A stretch of DNA of 6,557 nucleotides from an uncultured Ruminococcus sp. (GTDB taxonomy: Bacteria; Bacillota; Clostridia; Oscillospirales; Ruminococcaceae), in assembly GCA_945876155.1 (NCBI GenBank), contig CAMCMW010000085.1:1-6557 (forward strand). The letters are read 5' to 3'. The notes under the pieces are model-generated. The model was not told where the DNA came from. It saw nothing but the letters and a program-made list of their open reading frames with translations, and searched no databases. How positions within the stretch are numbered: the stretch's first letter is position 1; every line of letters starts with the position of its first letter. The position numbers and the translations under genes were made by a program. This document shows positions 1 through 6,045 of this stretch, piece after piece.

Positions 1-5
1 GCCTT

Positions 6-54
6 ACGGCGGTTCATTTAAATTGCTGCGCTCTTAAATGAATAAAGCCGCCGT
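6..54. repeat. Large imperfect hairpin at left edge
   Basis: ACGGCGG (6-12) is the exact reverse complement of CCGCCGT (48-54), and the adjoining TTCATTTAA (13-21) of TTAAATGAA (34-42). Together they form a 16-bp stem interrupted by a five-base bulge (43-47), with a 12-base loop. No coding sequence explains it. It may be the end of a dispersed intergenic repeat or a structured 3' end of a transcript from outside the window; there is no T-run directly after the stem to make it a standard terminator. Confidence 0.6.
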
Positions 55-129
55 GGATAAATTGGCTTTTGGTCAGCTTACTTGTTACGTTAGTATGACT
101 GGTTTTTCCTTCTTTGTGCGGCGGCTTTA
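43..129. repeat. 87-bp element bounded by 11-bp inverted repeats
   Basis: TAAAGCCGCCG (43-53) and CGGCGGCTTTA (119-129) are perfect reverse complements, enclosing about 65 bases of AT-rich sequence. The left arm shares CCGCCG with the hairpin at 6-54, so the two foldings exclude one another. The size and terminal inverted repeats resemble a miniature repeat element, but no target duplication is visible, so the mobile-element reading is only inference. Confidence 0.4.
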
Positions 130-137
130 AGGGAATT

Positions 138-223
138 TCGCTCACTGCGGTGAGCGACAAGGGGGCTTTGCCCCCGTTGACCCCCACAGCCTTTGAAAAG
201 GCTGGCGAAACTTTTGGTTCGCC
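138..223. repeat. Cluster of four tandem stem-loops, probable dispersed intergenic repeat
   Basis: Four small hairpins follow each other: TCGCTCAC/GTGAGCGA (138-145/150-157, loop TGCG), GGGGGC/GCCCCC (161-166/170-175, loop TTT), CAGCCTT/AAGGCTG (187-193/198-204, loop TGAA) and GGCGAA/TTCGCC (204-209/218-223). The region is GC-rich compared with its flanks and is not coding. I associate similar GGGGGCTTTGCCCCC-containing blocks with intergenic repeats in Ruminococcus-type genomes; this is recollection, not a search result. Bases 224-336 show nothing further that I can name. Confidence 0.55.
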
Positions 224-336
224 GTTCGGCGGGCATAGTTGATTTTTTCGGCAGACTGAGGGGACGCCCTGCAAGAGGCGGTGTTCTCTGAATTGCTTAT
301 AAAGCTGATATTTTTTCTGTTTCCTTAAATATGTAC

Positions 337-365
337 TTGTAATTTTTTTGTAATAATGTTATAAT
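337..365 (+). promoter_or_regulatory. Sigma-A-type promoter of rlmB
   Basis: A -35 box TTGTAA (337-342) and a consensus -10 box TATAAT (360-365) are separated by exactly 17 bases. Transcription would start near 372, giving a leader of about 40 bases before the rlmB start. The spacer contains a run of seven Ts. Confidence 0.75.
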
Positions 366-412
366 TATAAATGATCTCTTTTACAGCGATCAATTTAATA
401 TGAAAGACTGAT

Positions 413-1165
413 TTGATGAACAGCAATAAATTTGATGATAATATAATATGCGGAAGAAATCCTGTTTTAGAGGCACTGAAATCCGGCGCTCCTATTGACA
501 CTGTCTATATAAGCGGTGAGGGCGGTATTCTCGGAAAGATTCGCTCAATGGCAAAAGAATCCGGAGCAGTTGTGAAAAATGCGGACAGCCGCAAGCTTGA
601 CCAGCTGACCGGCGGCAAGTCCCACCAGGGGGTTGCGGCTGTGGGAGCGTGTGCGGAATATGCGTCCGTTGAGGATATACTTGCGGTTTCGGCAAAAAAG
701 GGTACACAGCCTTTTATAATTATATGCGACGAAATTGAAGACCCCCACAATCTTGGTGCAATTATCAGAACGGCTGAGTCTGCCGGCGCTGACGGAATTA
801 TTATTCCAAAACGCAGGAGTGCGTCACTTAATGCCACTGTTTTCAAGACTTCTGCCGGTGCGGCAAGCTGGCTGCCGGTTGCAAGAGTTTCAAACCTTGC
901 CGCCGCTATTGATACTCTTAAAGAAAACGGCGTATGGATTTACGGTACTGACGCTTCGGGCGAAAGCTGTTATGACGGGGTTGACCTGCGGGGCAGTATA
1001 GGTCTGGTTATCGGCTCTGAGGGCTTTGGTATGGGCAGACTTATTAAGGAAAAATGTGATTTTCTGCTGAAACTGCCTATGTTTGGCAAGATAACTTCAC
1101 TTAATGCGTCGGTTGCGGCAGGAATTTTTATGTATGAGGCTGTAAGACAGAGGAATATAAAGTAA
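413..1165 (+). CDS. rlmB: 23S rRNA (guanosine-2'-O-)-methyltransferase RlmB, TrmH/SpoU family
   Basis: This SPOUT-class enzyme transfers a methyl group from S-adenosylmethionine to the 2'-OH of a guanosine in 23S rRNA (G2251 in E. coli). The 250-residue frame has the usual two-domain layout. An N-terminal substrate-binding domain (about 10-80) opens with GRNPVLEAL and includes HQGVAA. The SpoU catalytic domain (about 98-248) carries all three motifs: DPHNLGAIIRTAES (110-123, motif 1 with the conserved Asn and Arg), VIGSEGFGMG (199-208, motif 2) and SLNASVAAG (229-237, motif 3); together these form the knotted cofactor site. The TTG at 413 is followed at once by ATG at 416, and the ATG is the likelier start. 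The ribosome site is weak (GAAAG, 402-406). The gene heads a two-gene unit with the membrane protein 16 bases downstream. TrmH-like paralogues act on other rRNA or tRNA sites, so the exact target is inferred. Confidence 0.93.
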   Translation: MMNSNKFDDNIICGRNPVLEALKSGAPIDTVYISGEGGILGKIRSMAKESGAVVKNADSRKLDQLTGGKSHQGVAAVGACAEYASVEDILAVSAKKGTQPFIIICDEIEDPHNLGAIIRTAESAGADGIIIPKRRSASLNATVFKTSAGAASWLPVARVSNLAAAIDTLKENGVWIYGTDASGESCYDGVDLRGSIGLVIGSEGFGMGRLIKEKCDFLLKLPMFGKITSLNASVAAGIFMYEAVRQRNIK

Positions 1166-1181
1166 CTGGAGAATGATATAA

Positions 1182-3638
1182 ATGTCAAAAAATTACACGC
1201 TTGATGATATATTGAATGAATATTCCGGAAGCGGGAAAAACAGTGCGGCTAAGTCTTCAGTCAGCACAGCGGCACCGGATAATTCAAAGAAAATTCAGGA
1301 CACTGGCTTTTTCAGTATTCCTAAGCAGGGCAGTGTTCCTGACCAGACTATAACCTACAGTCTGGACGAAATTGTACAGATAAACGCACCTGAAAAAAGA
1401 CCTTCTCCCAGCCACAGGTCGGGGAAATTTCAGGTTTCAGACGTGAGCAGACCGAATGTTTCGTACATCAATTCGGTCAAGGAGGTCATTAAAAATCCGG
1501 CTGACCTGCCTCCCAGAGCCACTGACGGAATAAGGGATTATGACGGGGCAGTTGTGACAAAAGATTCTTCTGACGAGGAGTACATACCCAAAGTCAGAAA
1601 AATGAGCGATTCCACAAGGGCAAAGGAAATGCGTTCAAAGCGCAAAAAGAAAAAACAGCCGGAATTTACATACGAAAGAGAATCCCCTGACGGCGTTTAT
1701 ACACGTCCGCAGAAAAAGAGTAAAAAATTTGTCATTTCCCATGATGACGGCAAAAACAAAAAGGCTGACAGAATGGCACAGGTGAACCTGTCAGCTGACG
1801 CTGATCCGGAGGCGCTTGACATCTCAATTGAGCCAGTTCCGGAAATGCGCACCGTCAATACCGACGAGCCTAAAAAGCCGGAAAGCACTATAAAAGATTA
1901 CGACAGCTTTGAGGACGCAAAAGAGATAAAGAGTTCCATAACAGAACTTAAAGCAAGTCTTTCTTTCAGAACAGTGGTACTCTCGGTACTGTTTGTTTTC
2001 TCGGCGTTTATCTCCCTGGGTGAAATTATCGGACTGCCTGTCCCGGAACTGCTTACCCCAAAGCACCCGGTGGTATTTTCAGCCGTTCAGCTTATTGTGG
2101 TGATACTTTCAATGCTGATTTCTGTGGACACGGTAAAAAGCGGACTTTCAAAGCTTATTAAGTTCAAAGCTGATACCGACAGTCTTGCAGCTTTCGGAGC
2201 AGTTGCCTCTGCGGCGGCGTCAATTGCCTGTATTGTCAGTCCGGCACAGATTGCAACAGGAAAAATCCACATTTATGCACCTATAGCTATATTGTCCATG
2301 CTTATAAATGCTTTCGGAAAAAGGCTTATTCTTAAAAGAGCTGAGCTGAATTTCGATTTTGCCTCAAAGGAAAGAAACAAGTATGCCATTTTCTGTGTTG
2401 AGGACGAGATACGGTCTGAAAGCTTTACAAGGGGAACAATCGGCGATTTCCCGGTTCTGGCAACTATGAGAAAGACCAATTTTCTCAAGGATTTTTCAAA
2501 GTACACGTTCTCCGCCGACAGCGGTGATATGCTTTGCAGACTGCTTGTGCCGTTTATCGTGATTTTCTCGGCACTTGCGTCAATTGCTGTTACCTTTATG
2601 AAAATCAGGGCTTTTGACGGAAACACAGTCGCTTTCAGTCTTTCAATATTCACTCTCTATATAAGCGCCTGTTCATGTATGGCAATGCCCCTTATCGCAA
2701 ACATACCCCTCGGCAGAGCAGCAAAGAAATACTCCAGAAATCACGGCGTTATGCTGGGCTATCAGAGTGTTGAGGATTTCTATGACACCAATTCAGTTAT
2801 GACCGACGCAGAAAGGCTTTTCCCAGCCGGTTCAGTACAGCTTTGCTCCATAAAGCTTTTTTCTGATACCAAAATAGACGATGCGCTTCTTGATGCTGCA
2901 AGTCTTACCGCCTACGCAGACAGCGTTTTAAAGGAACTTTTCAGCGACGTTATTGCCGGAAAGAAAAAGATGCTCAAAAAAGTGGAAAACTTTGTCTATG
3001 AGGACGGACTGGGAATCTGCGGCTGGATAGACAACAAGCGTATCCTGCTGGGAAACCGTGAACTTATGCACAGCCACAACATTGAGGGCGTTCCTACAAA
3101 GACTAAGGAAACTGAGTTTGTCCAGGGCGGAAAGGACGCACTTTATCTGTCAGTTTCCGGAAACCTTGCGGCAATGTTCATAATCGAAATAACTGCAAGT
3201 CCGGCTGTTAAAAAATCCATGAAACAGCTTGAAAAACACGACATGGCAGTTATCATAAAAACAATTGACCCGTTTATAACAATAAACCGCATTTCAGGTC
3301 TTTTTGATTTCAGCGAAGAACTGCTGAAAATTATTCCGGCAAGAATGGCGAGAGATTATGACGAGGAAACAAAAAAGGTGAGAAAGACCAGTACTTCTCT
3401 TGCCTGTTCCGGAAAGTTCACTTCCTTTGTAAATCTGCTTATGTCGGCTAAATCTATCAGAAAAATCGTTTCTTCCGGTATCATACTCCAGTCGGTTTCG
3501 GCACTGCTTGGTATGGGTATCGTTTCACTACACTGCCTTCTGAGTGCATTTGCTGACCTGTCTCCGGCATGGCTGCTGGTTTACAATCTTATCTGCACGA
3601 TTATTACACTTATTGTTATCGGTGTCAGAAAAATCTGA
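1182..3638 (+). CDS. Large membrane protein resembling a catalytically inactive P1B-type ATPase with a long basic N-terminal tail
   Basis: 818 residues; start supported by TGGAGAA (1167-1173). Residues 1-255 are polar and low in complexity, with lysine-rich patches (RSKRKKKKQ at 151-159; KKSKK at 178-182) and a doubled motif, YTLDDIL (5-11) and YSLDEIV (59-65). About eight membrane helices follow (roughly 263-285, 296-318, 333-353, 363-380, 453-475, 483-510, 763-787, 795-815), in the P1B heavy-metal ATPase arrangement: four helices, a small loop, two helices, a large loop, two helices. The sixth helix has CSC (497-499) where P1B pumps have CPC. D542 lies 43 residues later, near the catalytic Asp position, but reads DAERL instead of DKTGT. 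An N-domain relic GLGICGWID (609-617) with LLGNREL (622-628) remains. TGES, HP, TGD and GDGxND are absent and the actuator loop is only about 65 residues. Pumping is therefore unlikely; a scaffold or sensor role is inference. It is cotranscribed with rlmB. Confidence 0.75.
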   Translation: MSKNYTLDDILNEYSGSGKNSAAKSSVSTAAPDNSKKIQDTGFFSIPKQGSVPDQTITYSLDEIVQINAPEKRPSPSHRSGKFQVSDVSRPNVSYINSVKEVIKNPADLPPRATDGIRDYDGAVVTKDSSDEEYIPKVRKMSDSTRAKEMRSKRKKKKQPEFTYERESPDGVYTRPQKKSKKFVISHDDGKNKKADRMAQVNLSADADPEALDISIEPVPEMRTVNTDEPKKPESTIKDYDSFEDAKEIKSSITELKASLSFRTVVLSVLFVFSAFISLGEIIGLPVPELLTPKHPVVFSAVQLIVVILSMLISVDTVKSGLSKLIKFKADTDSLAAFGAVASAAASIACIVSPAQIATGKIHIYAPIAILSMLINAFGKRLILKRAELNFDFASKERNKYAIFCVEDEIRSESFTRGTIGDFPVLATMRKTNFLKDFSKYTFSADSGDMLCRLLVPFIVIFSALASIAVTFMKIRAFDGNTVAFSLSIFTLYISACSCMAMPLIANIPLGRAAKKYSRNHGVMLGYQSVEDFYDTNSVMTDAERLFPAGSVQLCSIKLFSDTKIDDALLDAASLTAYADSVLKELFSDVIAGKKKMLKKVENFVYEDGLGICGWIDNKRILLGNRELMHSHNIEGVPTKTKETEFVQGGKDALYLSVSGNLAAMFIIEITASPAVKKSMKQLEKHDMAVIIKTIDPFITINRISGLFDFSEELLKIIPARMARDYDEETKKVRKTSTSLACSGKFTSFVNLLMSAKSIRKIVSSGIILQSVSALLGMGIVSLHCLLSAFADLSPAWLLVYNLICTIITLIVIGVRKI

Positions 3639-3643
3639 TAAAT

Positions 3644-3665
3644 GCCCGTCAGTAAAATGGCGGGC
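3644..3665 (+). terminator. Weak hairpin after the rlmB operon
   Basis: GCCCGTC (3644-3650) pairs with GGCGGGC (3659-3665) in a seven-base stem with one G-U pair and an eight-base loop. It begins six bases after the stop codon of the membrane protein. Only a short, interrupted T-run (TGACTTTTAT) follows, so termination may be partial, and the next promoter begins about 12 bases downstream. Confidence 0.5.
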
Positions 3666-3676
3666 TGACTTTTATG

Positions 3677-3705
3677 TTGACAATTTCAATGTAAACAGCT
3701 ATAAT
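3677..3705 (+). promoter_or_regulatory. Perfect-consensus sigma-A promoter of the TPM lipoprotein gene
   Basis: TTGACA (3677-3682) and TATAAT (3700-3705) both match consensus fully and are spaced by 17 bases. Transcription would start near 3712, so the leader is only about 16 bases and holds little beyond the ribosome site AAAGGAG (3715-3721). Confidence 0.85.
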
Positions 3706-3727
3706 TTTTATAAAAAAGGAGTCTGAT

Positions 3728-4657
3728 ATGAAAAAAATACTGAAAATATTTTCCGCATCAATAGCCGCTCTGCTGTTACTGACCGGCTGTGATAAAATTG
3801 AAGACAAACCTGTGAACAATGACGCTGAAATATCTGAACAATCGTCAGCCGCTGATGAGACTGAACCTACTCTCCCGGAGCGTGACAGGACGATTGACAC
3901 CAGCACGGAATTTGTGTTTGACGACGCAAAGGCTTTGTCCTCCTCCGACTATGATGCGCTCAACGAGTACACGGCATGGCTTTCAAAAACTTTCAGGATA
4001 AATGCTGCAGTCGTTATTACTGATGATATGGGTGACAAGACCGCTGAGGAGTACGTAAGTGGCTATTACACCGACCTTTACGGCGGCTCAAACGGCGTTA
4101 TGTTTCTTGTGAACAATGACACGGGAAAAGACTACATACTCAGAAAAGGGGCGCCGTCACTGTTTATTTCCGGTTCTGATATTGAAATGCTCTTTTCGGA
4201 AATTTCCCCTCTGCTTGTGACCGGAAACTATAAGGACGCTATAAACCAGACATTACAGCTTATTGAACTTTCCCTGCCGGAATTTGCAATCGACCGCACC
4301 AACCAGATGACCGCTGAGGAAATTACCGCTGTGAACGATATCCTTTCCGGTGCGTCCGGAGAAAATGCAAATCTTTCAATGATTTTTATCGGTGATATAG
4401 ACGAAAAGAAAATAAGTGACTACGCAAAAGAACAGTCTGACAAATATTTTATAGACGGGGAAAACAGTGCGATTATGGTCGTGAATACCCAGTCGGGAGA
4501 ATATTACATCTGCTCCCAGGGAGAATTAAGCGGTCTTGAAAAGGAGCAGGAGAGTATAAAGGATTCAGTTTCCGGCTGTCTTACCGGAACAGACGGCAAA
4601 AAAACCTTCGATTTTACCGCCGCAGCTGACATTTTCGTGAATTTTACAGGAATATGA
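3728..4657 (+). CDS. TPM-domain lipoprotein with a probable second, diverged TPM-like domain
   Basis: This 309-residue protein has a lipoprotein signal: basic MKKILK, a hydrophobic stretch (about 7-18), then lipobox LTGC with Cys21 as the acylation site. It should be anchored on the outer face of the cytoplasmic membrane. An acidic linker (22-56) precedes a TPM domain (about 60-182; TLP18.3/Psb32/MOLO-1 family). Its features include FVFDDAKALSSSDYDALNEY (62-81), a central strand INAAVVITDD (91-100), AEEYVSGYY (106-114) and NGVMFLVNNDTGKDYI (122-137). A second stretch (about 194-306) repeats the order: MTAEEITAVNDIL, MIFIGDIDEKKISDYAKE, SAIMVVNTQSGEYYI, then a C-terminal helix. TPM proteins have been linked to phosphatase activity, photosystem repair and membrane-protein assembly, but the substrate in Firmicutes is unknown and I do not assign one. 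Start supported by AAAGGAG six bases upstream. It has its own promoter. No clear terminator follows before the fba promoter. Confidence 0.85.
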   Translation: MKKILKIFSASIAALLLLTGCDKIEDKPVNNDAEISEQSSAADETEPTLPERDRTIDTSTEFVFDDAKALSSSDYDALNEYTAWLSKTFRINAAVVITDDMGDKTAEEYVSGYYTDLYGGSNGVMFLVNNDTGKDYILRKGAPSLFISGSDIEMLFSEISPLLVTGNYKDAINQTLQLIELSLPEFAIDRTNQMTAEEITAVNDILSGASGENANLSMIFIGDIDEKKISDYAKEQSDKYFIDGENSAIMVVNTQSGEYYICSQGELSGLEKEQESIKDSVSGCLTGTDGKKTFDFTAAADIFVNFTGI

Positions 4658-4677
4658 TATTTTTTTCACATTTTCGG

Positions 4678-4706
4678 TTGCTTTTTTTCACGATATGAGG
4701 TATAAT
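4678..4706 (+). promoter_or_regulatory. Sigma-A-type promoter of fba
   Basis: TTGCTT (4678-4683) and TATAAT (4701-4706) are spaced by 17 bases. The start point near 4713 gives a leader of about 54 bases. The promoter lies in a T-rich stretch just after the lipoprotein stop codon, so fba can be expressed separately from the gene before it. Confidence 0.7.
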
Positions 4707-4754
4707 TATTTTGTCAGGGCAACTTTTCACAGCTGCCGTACTATTTTTAAAAAT

Positions 4755-4760
4755 GGAGGA
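4755..4760 (+). promoter_or_regulatory. Ribosome binding site that fixes the fba start
   Basis: GGAGGA lies six bases before the ATG at 4767. An upstream in-frame ATG (4695) falls inside the promoter spacer and would add 24 residues unlike any aldolase N-terminus, so the start at 4767 is preferred. Confidence 0.9.
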
Positions 4761-4766
4761 CATAAA

Positions 4767-5630
4767 ATGTTAGTTTCAGCTAAAGAAATGCTTAATAAAG
4801 CAAGAGAAGGCAAGTACGCTGTTGGTCAGTTCAACATCAACAACCTTGAATGGACAAAGGCTATCCTGCTTACTGCTCAGGAATGTAATTCACCGGTTAT
4901 CCTCGGTGTTTCAGAGGGCGCAGGCAAGTATATGTGCGGCTACAAGACAGTAGTTGGCATGGTTAAGGGTATGATCGAAGAACTCAACATCACAGTTCCT
5001 GTTGCTCTTCATCTTGACCACGGCTCTTTTGAGGGCGCAAAGGCTTGCATCAACGCAGGTTTCTCATCAGTTATGTTTGACGGTTCACACTACGCAATCG
5101 AAGAAAACATCGCTAAGACTACTGAACTCGTAAACGCTTGCAACGTTCTCGGTCTTTCACTGGAGGCTGAGGTTGGTTCTATCGGCGGTGAAGAAGACGG
5201 CGTTATCGGTGCCGGCGAGTGCGCTGATCCGGACGAGTGCAAGGCTATCGCTGATTTAGGCGTTACTATGCTTGCTGCTGGTATCGGTAACATTCACGGT
5301 AAGTACCCTGAAAACTGGGCTGGTCTGTCATTCGAGACACTTGCTGCTGTTAAGGAAAAGGTTGGCGATATGCCTCTCGTACTCCACGGCGGTACAGGTA
5401 TTCCGGCAGACATGATCAAGAAGGCTATCTCTCTCGGCGTTGCAAAAATCAACGTTAACACAGAGTGCCAGCTTGCTTTCCAGGCTGCTACAAGAGAATA
5501 CATCGAAGCAGGCAAGGATCAGCAGGGTAAGGGATTTGACCCAAGAAAGCTCCTCGCACCTGGTTTCGAGGCTATCAAGGCTACTGTCAAGGAAAAAATG
5601 GAACTCTTCGGTTCAATCGGCAAGGCTTAA
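4767..5630 (+). CDS. fba: Class II fructose-1,6-bisphosphate aldolase
   Basis: This 287-residue zinc-dependent aldolase reversibly cleaves fructose-1,6-bisphosphate to glyceraldehyde-3-phosphate and dihydroxyacetone phosphate in cytoplasmic glycolysis and gluconeogenesis. It begins with the typical MLVSAKEMLNKAREGKYAVG and QFNINNLEW. HLDHGS (82-87) supplies the catalytic Asp84 and zinc ligand His85. EAEVGSIGGEEDG (133-145) is the family signature with an acidic metal-site residue. IHGKY (His177) and LHGGTG (His207) supply the other zinc ligands, and GGTGI plus NVNTE (229-233) bind the substrate phosphate. The length matches the shorter FbaA/GatY/KbaY-like branch. Codons are strongly biased (AAG, GGT, GCT, ATC, AAC), unlike the preceding genes, as expected for a highly expressed glycolytic enzyme. 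Tagatose-bisphosphate aldolase is the main alternative, but the absence of sugar-catabolic neighbours and the codon bias favour the glycolytic enzyme. It is a single-gene unit ending at a strong terminator. Confidence 0.95.
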   Translation: MLVSAKEMLNKAREGKYAVGQFNINNLEWTKAILLTAQECNSPVILGVSEGAGKYMCGYKTVVGMVKGMIEELNITVPVALHLDHGSFEGAKACINAGFSSVMFDGSHYAIEENIAKTTELVNACNVLGLSLEAEVGSIGGEEDGVIGAGECADPDECKAIADLGVTMLAAGIGNIHGKYPENWAGLSFETLAAVKEKVGDMPLVLHGGTGIPADMIKKAISLGVAKINVNTECQLAFQAATREYIEAGKDQQGKGFDPRKLLAPGFEAIKATVKEKMELFGSIGKA

Positions 5631-5653
5631 TCTTAAAATCATTTATAAAAATT

Positions 5654-5677
5654 GCCCCTCAGTTTCGGCTGAGGGGC
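5654..5677. terminator. Strong bidirectional terminator between convergent genes
   Basis: GCCCCTCAG (5654-5662) and CTGAGGGGC (5669-5677) form a perfect nine-base stem with loop TTTCGG. On the plus strand GTTTTGCGTTTT follows, serving fba. On the minus strand the stem is followed by AATTTTTAT, serving the XRE gene that ends ten bases away. Confidence 0.9.
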
Positions 5678-5687
5678 GTTTTGCGTT

Positions 5688-5936
5688 TTAAGAGTTTTCC
5701 TTTTCCAGTCTGTTCTCGATTTCCTTTACAATATCGCTCATGTTTACGTCAAGGGCGGTGGAAATGCGGTATAGTGTTTCGAGAGTGGGTTTTCGGTCAC
5801 CCTTTTCAATGGTTGTCAAATGAGTTCTGCCGATATTTGCAAGTCCGCTGAGTACTTCCTGTGAAAGATTTTTGCTTTTTCGGAAATATGCAATGACACT
5901 TCCGACAATTTTTGCGTCAAGAGTTGGTTCAGACAT
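5688..5936 (-). CDS. Small XRE-family helix-turn-helix transcriptional regulator
   Basis: This 82-residue protein is almost entirely one Cro/C1-type DNA-binding domain. Helix 1 is about 8-20 (AKIVGSVIAYFRK). The turn-helix unit follows: LSQEVLSGLA (24-33), then a recognition helix in GRTHLTTIEKG (36-46), then RKPTLETLYRISTALDV (48-64), which is typical of the family. A short acidic/basic tail (KEIENRLEKENS) ends it, with no ligand-sensing or peptidase domain, so it probably acts as a dimeric repressor. The start at 5936 has AGAGGTGA just upstream; an in-frame ATG at 5999 would add 21 residues encoded across the promoter and palindrome, so it is rejected. The gene is convergent with fba and divergent from the 58-residue Cys/His protein. 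The palindrome between them (5980-5999) overlaps its own -35 box, suggesting autoregulation (inference). Confidence 0.88.
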   Translation of the reverse strand: MSEPTLDAKIVGSVIAYFRKSKNLSQEVLSGLANIGRTHLTTIEKGDRKPTLETLYRISTALDVNMSDIVKEIENRLEKENS

Positions 5937-5940
5937 ATTA

Positions 5941-5948
5941 TCACCTCT
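5941..5948 (-). promoter_or_regulatory. Ribosome binding site that fixes the XRE start
   Basis: Read on the minus strand this is AGAGGTGA, complementary to the 16S rRNA 3' end and four bases before the ATG at 5936-5934. It selects the 82-residue form over the 103-residue form. Confidence 0.85.
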
Positions 5949-5970
5949 ATCTACATGATATACGGAATTG

Positions 5971-5999
5971 ATAAAAATGTTGTCATCATATGTTGACAA
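5971..5999 (-). promoter_or_regulatory. Putative promoter of the XRE regulator gene
   Basis: On the minus strand TTGTCA (5999-5994) is followed after 17 bases by TTTTAT (5976-5971), a fair match to sigma-A boxes. The -35 box lies inside the palindrome at 5980-5999 and overlaps the -35 box of the opposite promoter. A weaker alternative uses TATATC further downstream as the -10. Confidence 0.5.
5980..5999. promoter_or_regulatory. 20-bp near-perfect palindrome, probable operator of the XRE regulator
   Basis: TTGTCATCATATGTTGACAA is symmetric about 5989/5990: arms TTGTCA/TGACAA and core CATATG match, and only the T/T pair at 5986/5993 breaks the symmetry. It covers the -35 boxes of both divergent promoters. 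The size and placement are what a dimeric Cro/C1-type repressor site looks like; binding by the adjacent regulator is inference. Confidence 0.7.
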
Positions 6000-6021
6000 T
6001 ATTTCTTTAACATGATATAAT
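5993..6021 (+). promoter_or_regulatory. Perfect-consensus extended -10 promoter of the small Cys/His protein gene
   Basis: TTGACA (5993-5998), a 17-base spacer and TATAAT (6016-6021), with TGA directly before the -10 box making an extended -10. It would be very strong when free. Its -35 box lies inside the palindrome, so a bound repressor would shut it off. Transcription would start near 6028. Confidence 0.88.
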
Positions 6022-6030
6022 TGGGAAAGA

Positions 6031-6040
6031 AAGGTGGTGA
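6031..6040 (+). promoter_or_regulatory. Ribosome binding site of the small Cys/His protein gene
   Basis: AAGGTGGTGA matches AGGAGGTGA at eight of nine positions and ends five bases before the ATG at 6046. An in-frame GTG at 6034 lies within this site, so it is not the start. Confidence 0.85.
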
Positions 6041-6045
6041 GTAAA

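Noticed and set aside
14..274. 86-codon minus-strand open frame across the left intergenic region
   Set aside because: It runs through the stem-loop cluster, has no ribosome site, and its composition reflects the GC-rich hairpins rather than a protein family.
366..412. Riboswitch or attenuator before rlmB
   Set aside because: The leader is only about 40 bases and shows no convincing stem-loop.
735..1001. 88-codon plus-strand frame inside rlmB
   Set aside because: It is an out-of-frame shadow of a well-supported gene, with no ribosome site or family resemblance.
1182..3638. Calling the P-type-ATPase-like gene a pseudogene
   Set aside because: The frame is intact over 818 codons with a good ribosome site, and motif loss is by substitution and clean shortening rather than frameshifts or stops, so a maintained degenerate enzyme is more likely.
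4695..4766. Upstream in-frame start extending fba by 24 residues
   Set aside because: The extension begins inside the promoter spacer, lacks a ribosome site and does not look like aldolase; GGAGGA before 4767 decides the start.
5937..5999. Upstream start giving a 103-residue XRE protein
   Set aside because: The added codons would cover the ribosome site, the putative -10 box and the palindrome; AGAGGTGA precedes the ATG at 5936.
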